The notes under the pieces are model-generated. The model did not search any database. It was given only the letters and a program-made list of their open reading frames with translations, and was not told where the DNA came from. A program made the position numbers and the translations under genes. A stretch of 22,584 nt of DNA from a virus. The stretch spans positions 1-22,584 of IMG/VR virus record IMGVR_UViG_3300027763_000250. One strand, 5' to 3'. Shown here piece by piece: positions 1 to 7,595 of this stretch (the first letter of the stretch is position 1; every line of letters begins with the position of its first letter).

Positions 1-18
1 GACAGGATCAAAAGCCAT
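1..18 (-). CDS. Start of an unidentified late gene (partial, cut by window edge)
   Basis: Only six codons are visible, reading M-A-F-D-P-V, and the gene runs off the window. The ATG lies seven bases after the TAG of the upstream DUF5856-like gene, with a weak GGTG ribosome-binding sequence in between, which fits the tight packing seen elsewhere. MAFDP-type N-termini occur in some phage holins, and the preceding genes look like a late or lysis-type cluster. Six residues cannot establish a family, so no function is assigned. Confidence 0.45.
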
Positions 19-25
19 GTGTCAC

Positions 26-379
26 CTACTTCAGATTGACTAGCTTGTAATGCGTGGTCGAATAGGTCTGCATCAGGTCGTCGATCAGGTTTTCAATCAT
101 GGTATTCTTCTTGGCAATCTTGTCCCGATTGGTCTGAATCCAGCCCAGTTCCGTGCGAACAGTGTTCACAATACGGTCCTTGGGCATCATCATAATCCGC
201 ACTTCGCCAATCAGGCCATAATAGCCCTGATATGCCTCTACGATGCTGTCAATCTTGTCGATCAGGTCATCGTAGAACTTACCTAAAGCCTTATGCTCGC
301 TATAGGATTTGGTCGAAAAGTGCGCCAGATGGGCCGCGTTCCGCATGGCAAAAACGTGGCTAACGAGTTCCTCAATCAT
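26..379 (-). CDS. DUF5856-like small helical protein
   Basis: A 117-residue protein starting MIEELVSHVF. The segment with HLAHFSTKSYSEHKALGKFY, followed by a DLIDKIDSIVEAYQGYYG stretch, matches my recollection of the DUF5856 family of small helical phage proteins, which has a ferritin-like His/Glu pattern and unknown role. I chose the ATG at 379 because it overlaps the TGA of the upstream membrane-protein gene (ATGA). The same frame is open a further 89 codons upstream, but that part reads as low-complexity Arg/Ser-rich shadow translation of two other genes and is rejected. No signal peptide or membrane helix is seen. It belongs to the late cluster at the end of the structural operon. Family assignment is moderately sure; biochemical function is unknown. 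Confidence 0.75.
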   Translation of the reverse strand: MIEELVSHVFAMRNAAHLAHFSTKSYSEHKALGKFYDDLIDKIDSIVEAYQGYYGLIGEVRIMMMPKDRIVNTVRTELGWIQTNRDKIAKKNTMIENLIDDLMQTYSTTHYKLVNLK

Positions 380-558
380 GGCTTTGACATCCCATTTCCG
401 GCCAGCAGCATAACCATGCCGACAACGACAATGCCGATGGCCCAATACGCCTTCTGAGCGACTGACTTGCCGATATTCTCGTACATCTTGCGGATAGCCC
501 GGTCTGCCGCGCGTTCGGCTATGGCATCCATTTCGGCTTCGCTCAGATTTGCGCTCAT
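376..558 (-). CDS. Small single-span membrane protein, possible holin or lysis-region protein
   Basis: A 60-residue protein. Residues 1-37 form a charged amphipathic helix (SEAEMDAIAERAADRAIRKM), followed by one hydrophobic segment at about residues 38-54 (AYWAIGIVVVGMVMLLAG) and a short tail. It starts with an ATGA overlap on the preceding 48-residue gene and ends with an ATGA overlap on the DUF5856-like gene, so translation is probably coupled. Similar one-helix proteins are common near lysis genes of podoviruses, where they are sometimes called holin-like. Nothing here proves a lysis function; no endolysin or spanin is visible in the window. Confidence 0.7.
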   Translation of the reverse strand: MSANLSEAEMDAIAERAADRAIRKMYENIGKSVAQKAYWAIGIVVVGMVMLLAGNGMSKP

Positions 559-701
559 TCTGGGGGGGTGTCCTTTGGGGCAAGCTGCGGCTGAACCTGC
601 TTGCGGATTTCGTTGATGATGCCTTCAACCTGTATAAACGGCGCATTGCCCAGCGAGGACATGATGACGTTGATCTGGTCGATGGTAAGGTCGAGAGTCA
701 T
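555..701 (-). CDS. 48-residue conserved-type small phage protein
   Basis: This gene is below the usual length cutoff and easy to miss. It encodes 48 residues beginning MTLDLTIDQINVIMSSLGN and ending in a Pro-rich APKDTPPE tail. Its ATG overlaps the TAA of the upstream gene by one base (TAATG) and its TGA overlaps the ATG of the downstream membrane-protein gene (ATGA), which is strong positional evidence that it is translated. It fills what would otherwise be a 140-base hole in a gap-free operon. Small proteins of this style, with a short helix followed by an NEIRKQ-like helix, are common between tail and lysis genes of podoviruses. No function is known to me. Confidence 0.75.
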   Translation of the reverse strand: MTLDLTIDQINVIMSSLGNAPFIQVEGIINEIRKQVQPQLAPKDTPPE

Positions 702-1033
702 TAGGCGCTCCAAGGCAGGGGTGGGGTTACGACAGGGGGATTGACCTGATTGGCAATCATGGTGTCAAGAGCCGCCTCTGTAGCAGCCTGATCGACGCCG
801 TTGGCCCAGACCCAGCCCAAGACCTGATCCTGCGTCAGATCGGCATAGGGGGTGTAGGGGTCACCCGCGACATAAGGCACGTTCACGGTGCCATACTGTG
901 TGGCAGTAAATGGCGGGGTCGATGTATCTTCTGCGTTACAGCGCCAGCCCACGGTAAAGACGACATCCGTCTCGCCTTCGGCCTCCGGGTAGCAGGACAT
1001 ATATTCGACGATCCAGTCATATGTGTTAGCCAT
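701..1033 (-). CDS. DUF7936-like small protein downstream of the tail genes
   Basis: A 110-residue protein starting MANTYDWIVEYMSCYPEAEG. The pattern of a beta-strand YDW..V start, a VGWRCNAED segment, TATQYGTV, and then a PYADLTQDQVLGWVWANG.D..A.EAALD helix matches a small protein widespread in podoviruses (I believe DUF7936), often encoded near tail fibres. Two in-frame starts exist: a GTG at 1036 directly after the upstream TAA, and the ATG at 1033. I prefer the ATG because GGAGAA in the end of the upstream gene sits at good spacing before it. The C-terminus is Pro-rich. The biochemical role is unknown; association with tail or host recognition is only inferred from neighbours. Confidence 0.75.
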   Translation of the reverse strand: MANTYDWIVEYMSCYPEAEGETDVVFTVGWRCNAEDTSTPPFTATQYGTVNVPYVAGDPYTPYADLTQDQVLGWVWANGVDQAATEAALDTMIANQVNPPVVTPPLPWSA

Positions 1034-1036
1034 CAC

Positions 1037-1693
1037 TTATTCTCCAGTAGGCGCTAAAGAAATATCATCACCATACACAGACAGTATTTTTAGTTTCTGT
1101 GCGTCAGTCAATTCTGGCATCAATTCTTTATATTCCAAGGAAGTCTTGATGCGCTCTTTTGTAATTAGGTTTTTGGGGTCAACACACCCGTGGTTAGACA
1201 GCATCGTTTTCATACCGTCTGAAAAGCTGTTAAAGCTAAAGACGGTCACTTTCGGGTTATCTAGCCAATAGGATTGCGGTGCGAATATAACAAATTCCTT
1301 TTTAAGAAGGTCTATGTTGTCCAAGAAATTGTCATAGGACATAGACGCAACGTCCGGTAAAATCTGTTTTGCATATTCCGGCATCATGTATTTAGAAAAC
1401 GCTACGCCAGATACAAAACGATCAATAGGATCACGGTAAAAGGCGTAAACAGGAAATGTATCCGCTTCTTCGTGCGTTGCTATATTGTTAGCTAGAAGAT
1501 CAGCCATATTGTAATGCAGCGCCAAAAGGCTTTGCGGGGTTTGAATTTGTAAATCAGGCGCTCCGTTTACAACATCATTAGAACTCTCATCAACCATGCC
1601 CGTTAGCTTAAAGACATGCTCTACCGTGGACGAAGCCGCCCGCGATACTTTTAGGAAAATGAATTTCTTAGAGCGTGAAACTATAGAAGGCAT
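1037..1693 (-). CDS. Sulfotransferase-like protein (putative PAPS-dependent)
   Basis: A 218-residue protein with the two signature regions of the Sulfotransfer_2-type fold. The first, FIFLKVSRAASSTVEHVF at residues 11-28, corresponds to the 5'-phosphosulfate-binding loop (FxxxxKxAxT/S type). The second, VYAFYRDPIDRFVSG at residues 82-96, corresponds to the 3'-phosphate-binding RDPxxRxxS motif. Such enzymes move sulfate from PAPS to carbohydrate or protein hydroxyls. The length is slightly short for the family. An AGGGGA ribosome site lies just before the ATG, 8 bases after the tail-fibre stop. The gene is clearly AT-richer than the terminase and portal genes, suggesting separate acquisition. 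Substrate is unknown: a host surface polysaccharide or the phage's own fibre are the obvious guesses from position. Fold assignment is fairly sure, activity less so. Confidence 0.72.
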   Translation of the reverse strand: MPSIVSRSKKFIFLKVSRAASSTVEHVFKLTGMVDESSNDVVNGAPDLQIQTPQSLLALHYNMADLLANNIATHEEADTFPVYAFYRDPIDRFVSGVAFSKYMMPEYAKQILPDVASMSYDNFLDNIDLLKKEFVIFAPQSYWLDNPKVTVFSFNSFSDGMKTMLSNHGCVDPKNLITKERIKTSLEYKELMPELTDAQKLKILSVYGDDISLAPTGE

Positions 1694-1701
1694 AAAATCC
1701 C

Positions 1702-2772
1702 CTAAAGGAAAGTTGGCGTATTACCTGAAAGTAACAATATGTTATAAGTAAGAGTTGATGAAAACGATGCGTTAGTACAATAAGCGGTTAAATAACTTGT
1801 ACCGCCACTAGTAGCAACACTCCAAGTAACTGATGGGTCGCCTCTGTAGCTGGAATATTCACAAGTAGCTTTAGTCCCCAAAGTAGCAGCAGAAGCGCCG
1901 CCTACTATAGTAACAAGCATTGAACCGTATTGTGCGTTACCGCCACCCGCACTTGTTTCGTTTTTCCAAGTTATTAAAAAATAAGTTGGGGCGGTATATG
2001 ATCCTATTTCTATGACGTTGCTTACCGCATTGCTGACAGCAAGTGCTTTACTCCCGCCTGTTTTGCTAACAAATCCAGTCGCTTTAACAAAACCAGCGCT
2101 GCCAAAGGGCGATGAACTGGATGTCGTCCCCACCAGCAGATTGCCGCTGGTGTCGAAGCGGGCTTTTTCGGCAAGATTAATGCCGAAGTAAATAGGCTGC
2201 GCCGCTTCTGTCGTAAAAGTCAGACCGCCCGCCCCGCCAGCACCAATATACCCGCCGTTTTGACGCGATACGCCGCTGGTCGTAAAGCCAGTGCCGTACA
2301 TCACGGTGTTTAGAGCAGACGTGCCATTGCTGACGGAATAGAAAGCAAGCGCACCAGCACCGGCGTTTGAATTGAGCAATTTAACAATCGAAAGCCCATT
2401 CTGGTTCTGCGTAATATCCAGCACGTTGACCGGCGTCATGCCGATGCCGACAAGGCCATCAGCCTGTACATTGCCCACAAGACGGCTCGTCGTCCCCACC
2501 CACAGAGCCTTCTGCGTGGATATACCGCCAGCCGTGATGATCGAGCCAGTCGTGCTGGACGTGGCGTCCGTGACCAGCGTGGATGACACGCCCTGCGCGA
2601 ACAGGATGCGCGCCGTGGTCGTGGTCTGCCCGTCCTTCGTGATCGCCGTGGACAAGCCCGTAGCCAAGTCCGCCGTGAGCGCGTTGAACGCCGTGGATGA
2701 TATGACCGTGCCAGTTACGACTGGCTGGCCTGCGCTGTTAATTACGAACGTGCCGGAACCGTTGTAGGACAC
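1702..2772 (-). CDS. Tail fibre protein
   Basis: A 356-residue protein beginning (GTG start) with MSYNGSGTFVINSAGQPVVT and then ISSTAFNALTADLATGLSTAI, an N-terminal virion-attachment region I recognise from many podovirus tail fibres. The middle is a Gly/Ser/Thr-rich beta region with repeated LVGTTSS-like turns (VGIGMTPVNVLDI, LLVGTTSSSSPFG), typical of trimeric fibre shafts. The C-terminal part from about residue 230 would be the receptor-binding head. The start is set by GGAG nine bases before the GTG. The gene follows the longest gap between genes in the window (67 bases), which has an AT-rich patch but no convincing promoter. Base composition drops sharply in the C-terminal coding half, consistent with exchange of receptor-binding modules. 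No peptidase or lyase motif is visible. Confidence 0.85.
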   Translation of the reverse strand: MSYNGSGTFVINSAGQPVVTGTVISSTAFNALTADLATGLSTAITKDGQTTTTARILFAQGVSSTLVTDATSSTTGSIITAGGISTQKALWVGTTSRLVGNVQADGLVGIGMTPVNVLDITQNQNGLSIVKLLNSNAGAGALAFYSVSNGTSALNTVMYGTGFTTSGVSRQNGGYIGAGGAGGLTFTTEAAQPIYFGINLAEKARFDTSGNLLVGTTSSSSPFGSAGFVKATGFVSKTGGSKALAVSNAVSNVIEIGSYTAPTYFLITWKNETSAGGGNAQYGSMLVTIVGGASAATLGTKATCEYSSYRGDPSVTWSVATSGGTSYLTAYCTNASFSSTLTYNILLLSGNTPTFL

Positions 2773-2839
2773 TAGACAACTCCATCGTTAAGGCATGTAG
2801 CCTGTTTATAGCGATAATATGTGTGTGATGCGGGGCGGG

Positions 2840-4585
2840 TCATTGCGTGAAGTCTTCGTAGTTTGGGCGGGTAGCTTGCCCGGCTGCCAGCGTTGAAACA
2901 TTAACCGCGTTTGCGTTGTTCTTAAGCAATTCAGCCAATTTTGCCGCCCGTGTAGCGTCAATCGCTTTTCTGCCTACCCCGGCAGCCTTGCCGGCATAAT
3001 ATGCGCCTTCTCCAACCAGACGCGGTGACGCAAGGGCAAGACCAGCTAAAGTGGAAGGGGCCAAAAGAGCCGCCGCTCCGCCAAGGCCGCCCGTGACAAT
3101 CCTTGCCATTCCACGCGGCAGTGGTGCGCTTAAAGACTGACCAGCCAGGGTGGGCAAAAGATTCTTAGCGCCATTATCAATGATATATTGAGCTAAAGCG
3201 GGTCGAGCAGACTGATTACTAGATACGTTATTCCGCAAAATGGACTGCAATTTCCTTATAGCAGTATCAGAACTTGCTTTGTTGCCAAGGGAAAAAGTCC
3301 TTTGAACATCGTTATAGAGATCGTCTGCCTCCATAAAGTCTTTCATAACTTTAGCGTATTCTGGGTATTTATCGACAATTTGCTGTTTTACGGCATTATA
3401 AACATTGCCAACAATTTTTGACCCAGGCGAACCAGGCTTTGTCAGAGCAGACAAGTCTTCTTCATAAGCAAGATTGCCAATCTTCTTTTTAAGTGCGTCC
3501 AAACCTTCTGCGGTATGGAACTTACTTGGGTCAGATTGACGCCAATCATCAACAACGCTTTGAATAGCTTCCTTTACCTTTTCAGCACTGCCGGAAATTG
3601 TTTTACCTTCAAAAGAGCCAACTTCAGAAGATTTTTTAATAGCTGAATCAATGGGGGCAAAATCAAGGGCTTCGGTTTTCCCGCCAATTGCTTTGGAAAT
3701 CCCAGCTTTATATTCAGCCGTTTTTGCCGCCCTAGCCATAGCAAGGGCGTCTTGCGCCATATCAAGAGCATCGCGCGGGCTTGCTCCGGTCCTAAAATCA
3801 ATTCTTAACTGGTCTTGAAACGCCTTGGCGGCAGAAGCGGCTTCTTTCCCGCCTACAATAGAACCATAGCCAGCCTTGGCAGCTTCGCGGATAGACCCGG
3901 CTTCTGCACCAGTTGTGAATCCAAGGGCATTAGAAACAATAGGTTCAACAGCCTTGCGGTTAACAAACCCACCTGCTTTTCCAAGCAGCGCAGCAGTTTT
4001 CTGAGGCAATGTTACGGGGTTGATAACGCGGCCAGCCGTAGCAACCATTTCTCCAGCCCGACCCAATCTTCCAACCGTTCCCAACGCTGGGGCGACGATT
4101 GAACCTACATCGAGCGCCATACCGCCTGGATCAGTAGCCAGAGTATTTTTGATATTACGATAATTGCCGTAGCGGTCATACAAAGCGTTTTCAACGCCTT
4201 GGATGGCTGATGTGTCATACGCCGGGGCGCTGCCGCGATACTGTTCAGGCGAAAGATTTCGGACTTGCTGAACCGCGCCGCCAGCTAATGATCCAGCGCC
4301 TCGGATAATGCTATCCATCGTCTTCGCCCCCTGAAGACGTTCTTCATCAGTACGCATAAAATCAGGCTTCATAACTTCATAAGCAGCCCCAGGGATTGCT
4401 TTAGCAACGCCGCCCACAGCGCCAAGAATTTGGCCTGGCAGTTTTTTAAGGCCAGCCATTGCGGACTCGCCCAAGGAAAGTTCTAAGTTTTCGGCCTTGG
4501 GTAGCTGTGCCACATTGGCATCGGCAATCCCAAGCCTTGCATTTATCGCGGCTAATTCTTTCTGCTCTGCGGGCGTAAGCGCCAT
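2840..4585 (-). CDS. Large internal/ejection-type virion protein
   Basis: A 581-residue protein starting MALTPAEQKELAAINARLGI. The ATG at 4585 is preferred over an in-frame TTG at 4618 because the latter lies inside the upstream gene while TAGGAT precedes the ATG. Visible features are Gly/Ala-rich segments that could insert in or cross membranes (GQILGAVGGVAKAIPGAAY, and GGLGGAAALLAPSTLAGLAL near residue 520), with long charged helices between them. This mix and its place just before the tail fibre fit a DNA-ejection or inner-core protein delivered into the host envelope (compare P22 gp16/gp20 or T7 gp15/gp16 by role, not by detected homology). No transglycosylase motif was found. The coding sequence is AT-richer than the packaging genes. 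Role is inferred from position and composition. Confidence 0.65.
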   Translation of the reverse strand: MALTPAEQKELAAINARLGIADANVAQLPKAENLELSLGESAMAGLKKLPGQILGAVGGVAKAIPGAAYEVMKPDFMRTDEERLQGAKTMDSIIRGAGSLAGGAVQQVRNLSPEQYRGSAPAYDTSAIQGVENALYDRYGNYRNIKNTLATDPGGMALDVGSIVAPALGTVGRLGRAGEMVATAGRVINPVTLPQKTAALLGKAGGFVNRKAVEPIVSNALGFTTGAEAGSIREAAKAGYGSIVGGKEAASAAKAFQDQLRIDFRTGASPRDALDMAQDALAMARAAKTAEYKAGISKAIGGKTEALDFAPIDSAIKKSSEVGSFEGKTISGSAEKVKEAIQSVVDDWRQSDPSKFHTAEGLDALKKKIGNLAYEEDLSALTKPGSPGSKIVGNVYNAVKQQIVDKYPEYAKVMKDFMEADDLYNDVQRTFSLGNKASSDTAIRKLQSILRNNVSSNQSARPALAQYIIDNGAKNLLPTLAGQSLSAPLPRGMARIVTGGLGGAAALLAPSTLAGLALASPRLVGEGAYYAGKAAGVGRKAIDATRAAKLAELLKNNANAVNVSTLAAGQATRPNYEDFTQ

Positions 4586-4595
4586 AATTAAAATC

Positions 4596-6017
4596 CTATT
4601 TTGTATTTTGCTTTGCAAGCAATGCTTCGCGCCTATTTCTGTCGCCTATGTATTGCTGCGCCTTTGTTAAAATTGCTGGTGGCACATACCCTTCTTCGTC
4701 AGAATAACTAGTGGCTTGGTCAGCAACTATTGCATCGTATTCATTTCTAAATTGGCGAAGTTTTTTTATTGCGGCATCAAATGGATCGTTAACTTGCGGT
4801 ATAAAAGGCATTAATCTTGGTGATTCTGACGCATTAACGGCTGCGCCACTTCTGTCATGCAATTTCAAAGAACCAATATCAGCAATAATTGCTCTTGCAG
4901 TCGTGCCACTTGGGTTGACTATTTGATTAAACCAATTAGGCCCAGAGCGCATAAGGCCAACAGCGGTTGGGTTTTTAGTCAATTCTTCGATGGAGGCGTC
5001 AATCTTTTTAATAGCGGAAAAATTGGCTCCGATTGTAGGTATAAGTGTGGCTGGAACGCGCTTTGTGGCAAGAGATTCTGATACTTGATTGCCAGCGTCT
5101 GCAAGCGATTTCGCTTCTGCTGGGTACAGAAATTTCTGCACAGGCTTTCCATCTTGCCCCGTAATTGTATAATTTTTAGGCGTACCTGGCGCTGGTCCCG
5201 TGACCGGCGCAATATAGGTATCTTTTCTATTAAACCTATCCATCTGCGCTTTAAATTCAGGCGTTCCGGGCGTGTAACCACTATCAACCAACCGCGTATA
5301 TTCGGCAGAACGCTTTTCTGGCGTGATGGCAGTTTCTAATGATTTATTAAAGATTTCAGTTCTGGAGCCCGGAATGCCACCGGCAGCATTCCATGCAGCG
5401 TCAGAAACTCCAACGGGCTTGGGAATAGCGGATTCTTGCGCCCTAACGCGTTCGCGCTCTGCTTCGGGCTGTGTCGCCGCAAGCAACATGGGAGCCATAG
5501 CCGCAAGCTTCTCATCATCGCCAGCCGCAAATTGATACGCCATGCGAACCCTATCAGCGTAGGAAGTCGGGCCACCAGCCACATTTGATGTAATGTCAGG
5601 GAGTGATACGGTTTTGGTAGCGGGGCCAGCAGCCATTGCTTCGGCATCATCCAAAAGATATTTGGGCAATGCCTCTCCTTTTTGGTCAGTCTGATAAGAT
5701 CCACCGGGCATGGTCATGGTTGTGTCAGGATTTTGGAAATACAATTCCAAAGCCTTTGCGCGGCTTTCGCCCTGTTCTTTCTTCAACGCCGCCTCATCAG
5801 CCGCCGCCTTGCCCGACAGGTAAGACCCGCCGAAGCTAGTCAGCCCGCGAGCCAAGGCCCCCATGCCGGACACGGGCGCGGCGATGCCTCCCGCTGTGGA
5901 CACAGCTTGCTCCTGTGCGCCCATCTGGGACAGCATTTCAGCCAGCTTCTCTTGGCGGGCGATGGCAGCCTTGCGGGAAGCGTAGTCGTCGTCTTTGGTC
6001 AGGCTGAATAATGCCAT
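4596..6017 (-). CDS. Internal virion or ejection-type protein
   Basis: A 473-residue protein starting MALFSLTKDDDYASRKAAIA, with a GGAG ribosome site before the ATG. The first 90 residues are Ala/Gly-rich and helical; the middle is polar and Pro/Thr-rich with a SGYTPGTPEFKAQM segment; the C-terminal third (from about residue 330) is a helical domain, IPTIGANFSAIKKIDASIEE through FDAAIKKLRQFRNEYDAIVA. I recognise this C-terminal helical domain as recurrent in large phage structural or ejection proteins, though I cannot name the family. It lies between the repeat-rich internal protein and the 581-residue protein, and the three probably form one ejection module. Base composition shifts within the gene, GC-rich at the 5' end and AT-rich afterwards. 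No enzymatic motif is visible. Confidence 0.62.
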   Translation of the reverse strand: MALFSLTKDDDYASRKAAIARQEKLAEMLSQMGAQEQAVSTAGGIAAPVSGMGALARGLTSFGGSYLSGKAAADEAALKKEQGESRAKALELYFQNPDTTMTMPGGSYQTDQKGEALPKYLLDDAEAMAAGPATKTVSLPDITSNVAGGPTSYADRVRMAYQFAAGDDEKLAAMAPMLLAATQPEAERERVRAQESAIPKPVGVSDAAWNAAGGIPGSRTEIFNKSLETAITPEKRSAEYTRLVDSGYTPGTPEFKAQMDRFNRKDTYIAPVTGPAPGTPKNYTITGQDGKPVQKFLYPAEAKSLADAGNQVSESLATKRVPATLIPTIGANFSAIKKIDASIEELTKNPTAVGLMRSGPNWFNQIVNPSGTTARAIIADIGSLKLHDRSGAAVNASESPRLMPFIPQVNDPFDAAIKKLRQFRNEYDAIVADQATSYSDEEGYVPPAILTKAQQYIGDRNRREALLAKQNTK

Positions 6018-6032
6018 TATAATGCTCCGAAA

Positions 6033-7595
6033 TTATCTATTTAGAAATCCGCCAGCGCCTAATCCGCCGCCCAGAACGCCACCCGCAATGCTACCAATAC
6101 CACCATAAAGCCCGCCCAACGCCCCCATCTGGGCATTGTACGCCGCCGTGTTGTAATTGCCCTGATTGGTCGCCGCCTGTGCAACAGGTGCGGCTTGGAT
6201 ATTACCGCCGCCCTGATATGCCTGAAACTGAGGCGTCTGAATCTGCGAGCCGGACAGCAAGCCCATGATTTCGTTCAAAGGCTGGTTCCGCATGGCAAGG
6301 TTCTGCTGGAGCCTCTGCTGCTGCGCCTGATTGCCGAACTGAGCCGCGCCAAGGTTTTGATTATACTGCTGGGCAGCGGCCTGATTATACAGCCCAGCCG
6401 ATGTCCCGGCCTGACCGTAATTCTGGCCCATGGCGGCATTGGCTTGGTCCTGAGAACTCATGGCTTGGCCGTAATTCTGGCCGATAGCTTGGTTCTGTAG
6501 CTGCTGGGAACTCATGCCCTGCCCATAGTTCTGGGCAATGGCCTGATTGCCAGCTTGGTTGGCCTGTAAGCCCTGACCGAAGTTTTGGCCGATGGCCTGA
6601 TTGCCCATCTGCCGCGCCTGTGCAGCTTGTCCAAAGCCCTGACCCAAGGCGGCATTGTACATACCAGCCTGCCCCATAGCCTGACCGTAGCCCTGCTGGT
6701 TGGCGCTCATATCAAGGCCAATGCCCTGCAAGGCAGCTTGGCTGAGCAGGTCGTTCTGGCCCTGCTGCTGCTCGCGCATGGCATTGTTGTACGCCTCAGA
6801 CCCCGGCGTGATGCCCTGATTGGCAAGCTGCTGGGCAGTAGCGGCAGACTGCTGGGCAAGCTGGGGCTGGAGGCGGTTCATAATTGCCTGTTGGCCTGTC
6901 ATGCCCGCATTGACCGGCATTCTAGCCACCCCGGACATATCAGCGCCGGTCTTTAGATTGCCGAACTGGTCGGCATTGACGCCCTGCGCCTGACCATAAG
7001 CCCCGGCGTCCACGCCCTGCGCCATGCCATACTGACCAGCCCCAACGCTGCCAGCCTGACCATACGCGCCGGGGGCAACGCTGCCCGCCATGCCGTACTG
7101 GCCCATGGCAGGGCCGTAATTGACCGGCATCTGCTGGCCAAGCGAAGTCTGGATGTCGTAGCCAGACGGATCAAACTGGGTCTGCAAGGCTCTTTGAAGC
7201 GTTGGCATTGCGTACCGCTCAGCGGTTTCAGATAGTCCCTGTCCAATGCGTTGCTGGGCTTTCAGGGCAGCTAAGGATTCTGGGTTTAGGGTCTGGGTAA
7301 TGGTCGGCGTGTCAGAGTCGCCAGCCGTGGTAAACTGTGAAATGTCTGGGGCCGCGCCGTAATTGCCATACTGGTCCTGCTGGCCCTGCTGATTTTGGTA
7401 GTTTTGCATGGCTTGGTCATAGCCAGCCTGATCTACCTTCGGAGCGCCAAAACTTACAGTCTGGCTGCCGTATGGCGTGTAGGTATTAGGCGTGTTCAGC
7501 CTAGCCTGAGTACGCGCAGCTGCAATGTTCTCAGTGCCCTGCGCCCGCGCTGCGGCAGCATAGTCAGGTGCTGGCGGTGCTGATGGCTTACCCAT
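6033..7595 (-). CDS. Gln/Ala/Gly-rich repeat-bearing internal virion protein
   Basis: A 520-residue protein starting MGKPSAPPAPDYAAAARAQG, a Pro/Ala-rich N-terminus found in phage proteins encoded next to tail hub genes. The region up to residue 160 includes TPYGSQTVSFG. Residues 165-208 are four 11-residue repeats (GQYGMAGSVAP type) and residues 295-420 are seven 18-residue repeats (GNQAIGQNFGQGLQANQA type). The end is a Gly-rich hydrophobic segment (LGGLYGGIGSIAGGVLGGGL) that could enter a membrane. The ATG overlaps the GNAT stop by eight bases. Composition, repeats, hydrophobic tail and neighbours suggest a virion protein released with DNA into the host envelope. Function is inferred; low-complexity sequence limits homology reasoning. 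Confidence 0.65.
   Translation of the reverse strand: MGKPSAPPAPDYAAAARAQGTENIAAARTQARLNTPNTYTPYGSQTVSFGAPKVDQAGYDQAMQNYQNQQGQQDQYGNYGAAPDISQFTTAGDSDTPTITQTLNPESLAALKAQQRIGQGLSETAERYAMPTLQRALQTQFDPSGYDIQTSLGQQMPVNYGPAMGQYGMAGSVAPGAYGQAGSVGAGQYGMAQGVDAGAYGQAQGVNADQFGNLKTGADMSGVARMPVNAGMTGQQAIMNRLQPQLAQQSAATAQQLANQGITPGSEAYNNAMREQQQGQNDLLSQAALQGIGLDMSANQQGYGQAMGQAGMYNAALGQGFGQAAQARQMGNQAIGQNFGQGLQANQAGNQAIAQNYGQGMSSQQLQNQAIGQNYGQAMSSQDQANAAMGQNYGQAGTSAGLYNQAAAQQYNQNLGAAQFGNQAQQQRLQQNLAMRNQPLNEIMGLLSGSQIQTPQFQAYQGGGNIQAAPVAQAATNQGNYNTAAYNAQMGALGGLYGGIGSIAGGVLGGGLGAGGFLNR
6336..6713 (-). repeat. Seven 18-residue (54-nt) protein-level repeats
   Basis: Codons 295-420 of the Gln-rich internal protein fall into an 18-residue register. 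Units begin at residues 295, 313, 331, 349, 367, 385 and 403 with the consensus xNQAxGQNYGQxxxxxxx. The N-Y/F-G-Q core stays at positions 8-11 in the central four units (331-402), while the outer units are diverged. At DNA level the units resemble each other without being identical, so this is an old coding repeat and not a recent tandem duplication. Confidence 0.85.
6972..7103 (-). repeat. Four 11-residue (33-nt) protein-level repeats
   Basis: Codons 165-208 of the same protein form four back-to-back 11-residue units: GQYGMAGSVAP, GAYGQAGSVGA, GQYGMAQGVDA and GAYGQAQGVNA. Odd and even units alternate between GQYGM and GAYGQ starts, so the original duplication may have been of a 22-residue pair. 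Confidence 0.85.

Noticed and set aside
380-646. An 89-codon upstream extension of the DUF5856-like frame.
   Set aside because: It covers the 48-residue and membrane-protein genes in another frame, and reads as Arg/Ser-rich shadow sequence. The ATGA junction at 379 gives the natural start.
2773-2839. Possible promoter or terminator in the 67-base gap before the tail fibre gene.
   Set aside because: There is an AT-rich patch with TATTAT and TATAAA-like words but no properly spaced second box, and no GC-rich hairpin followed by a T run. The evidence is too weak to list as a feature.
6336-7103. CRISPR-like appearance of regularly spaced repeats.
   Set aside because: The periods of 33 and 54 nt are multiples of three, the repeats are degenerate at DNA level and continuous in the reading frame, and there are no unique spacers. 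They are protein repeats.
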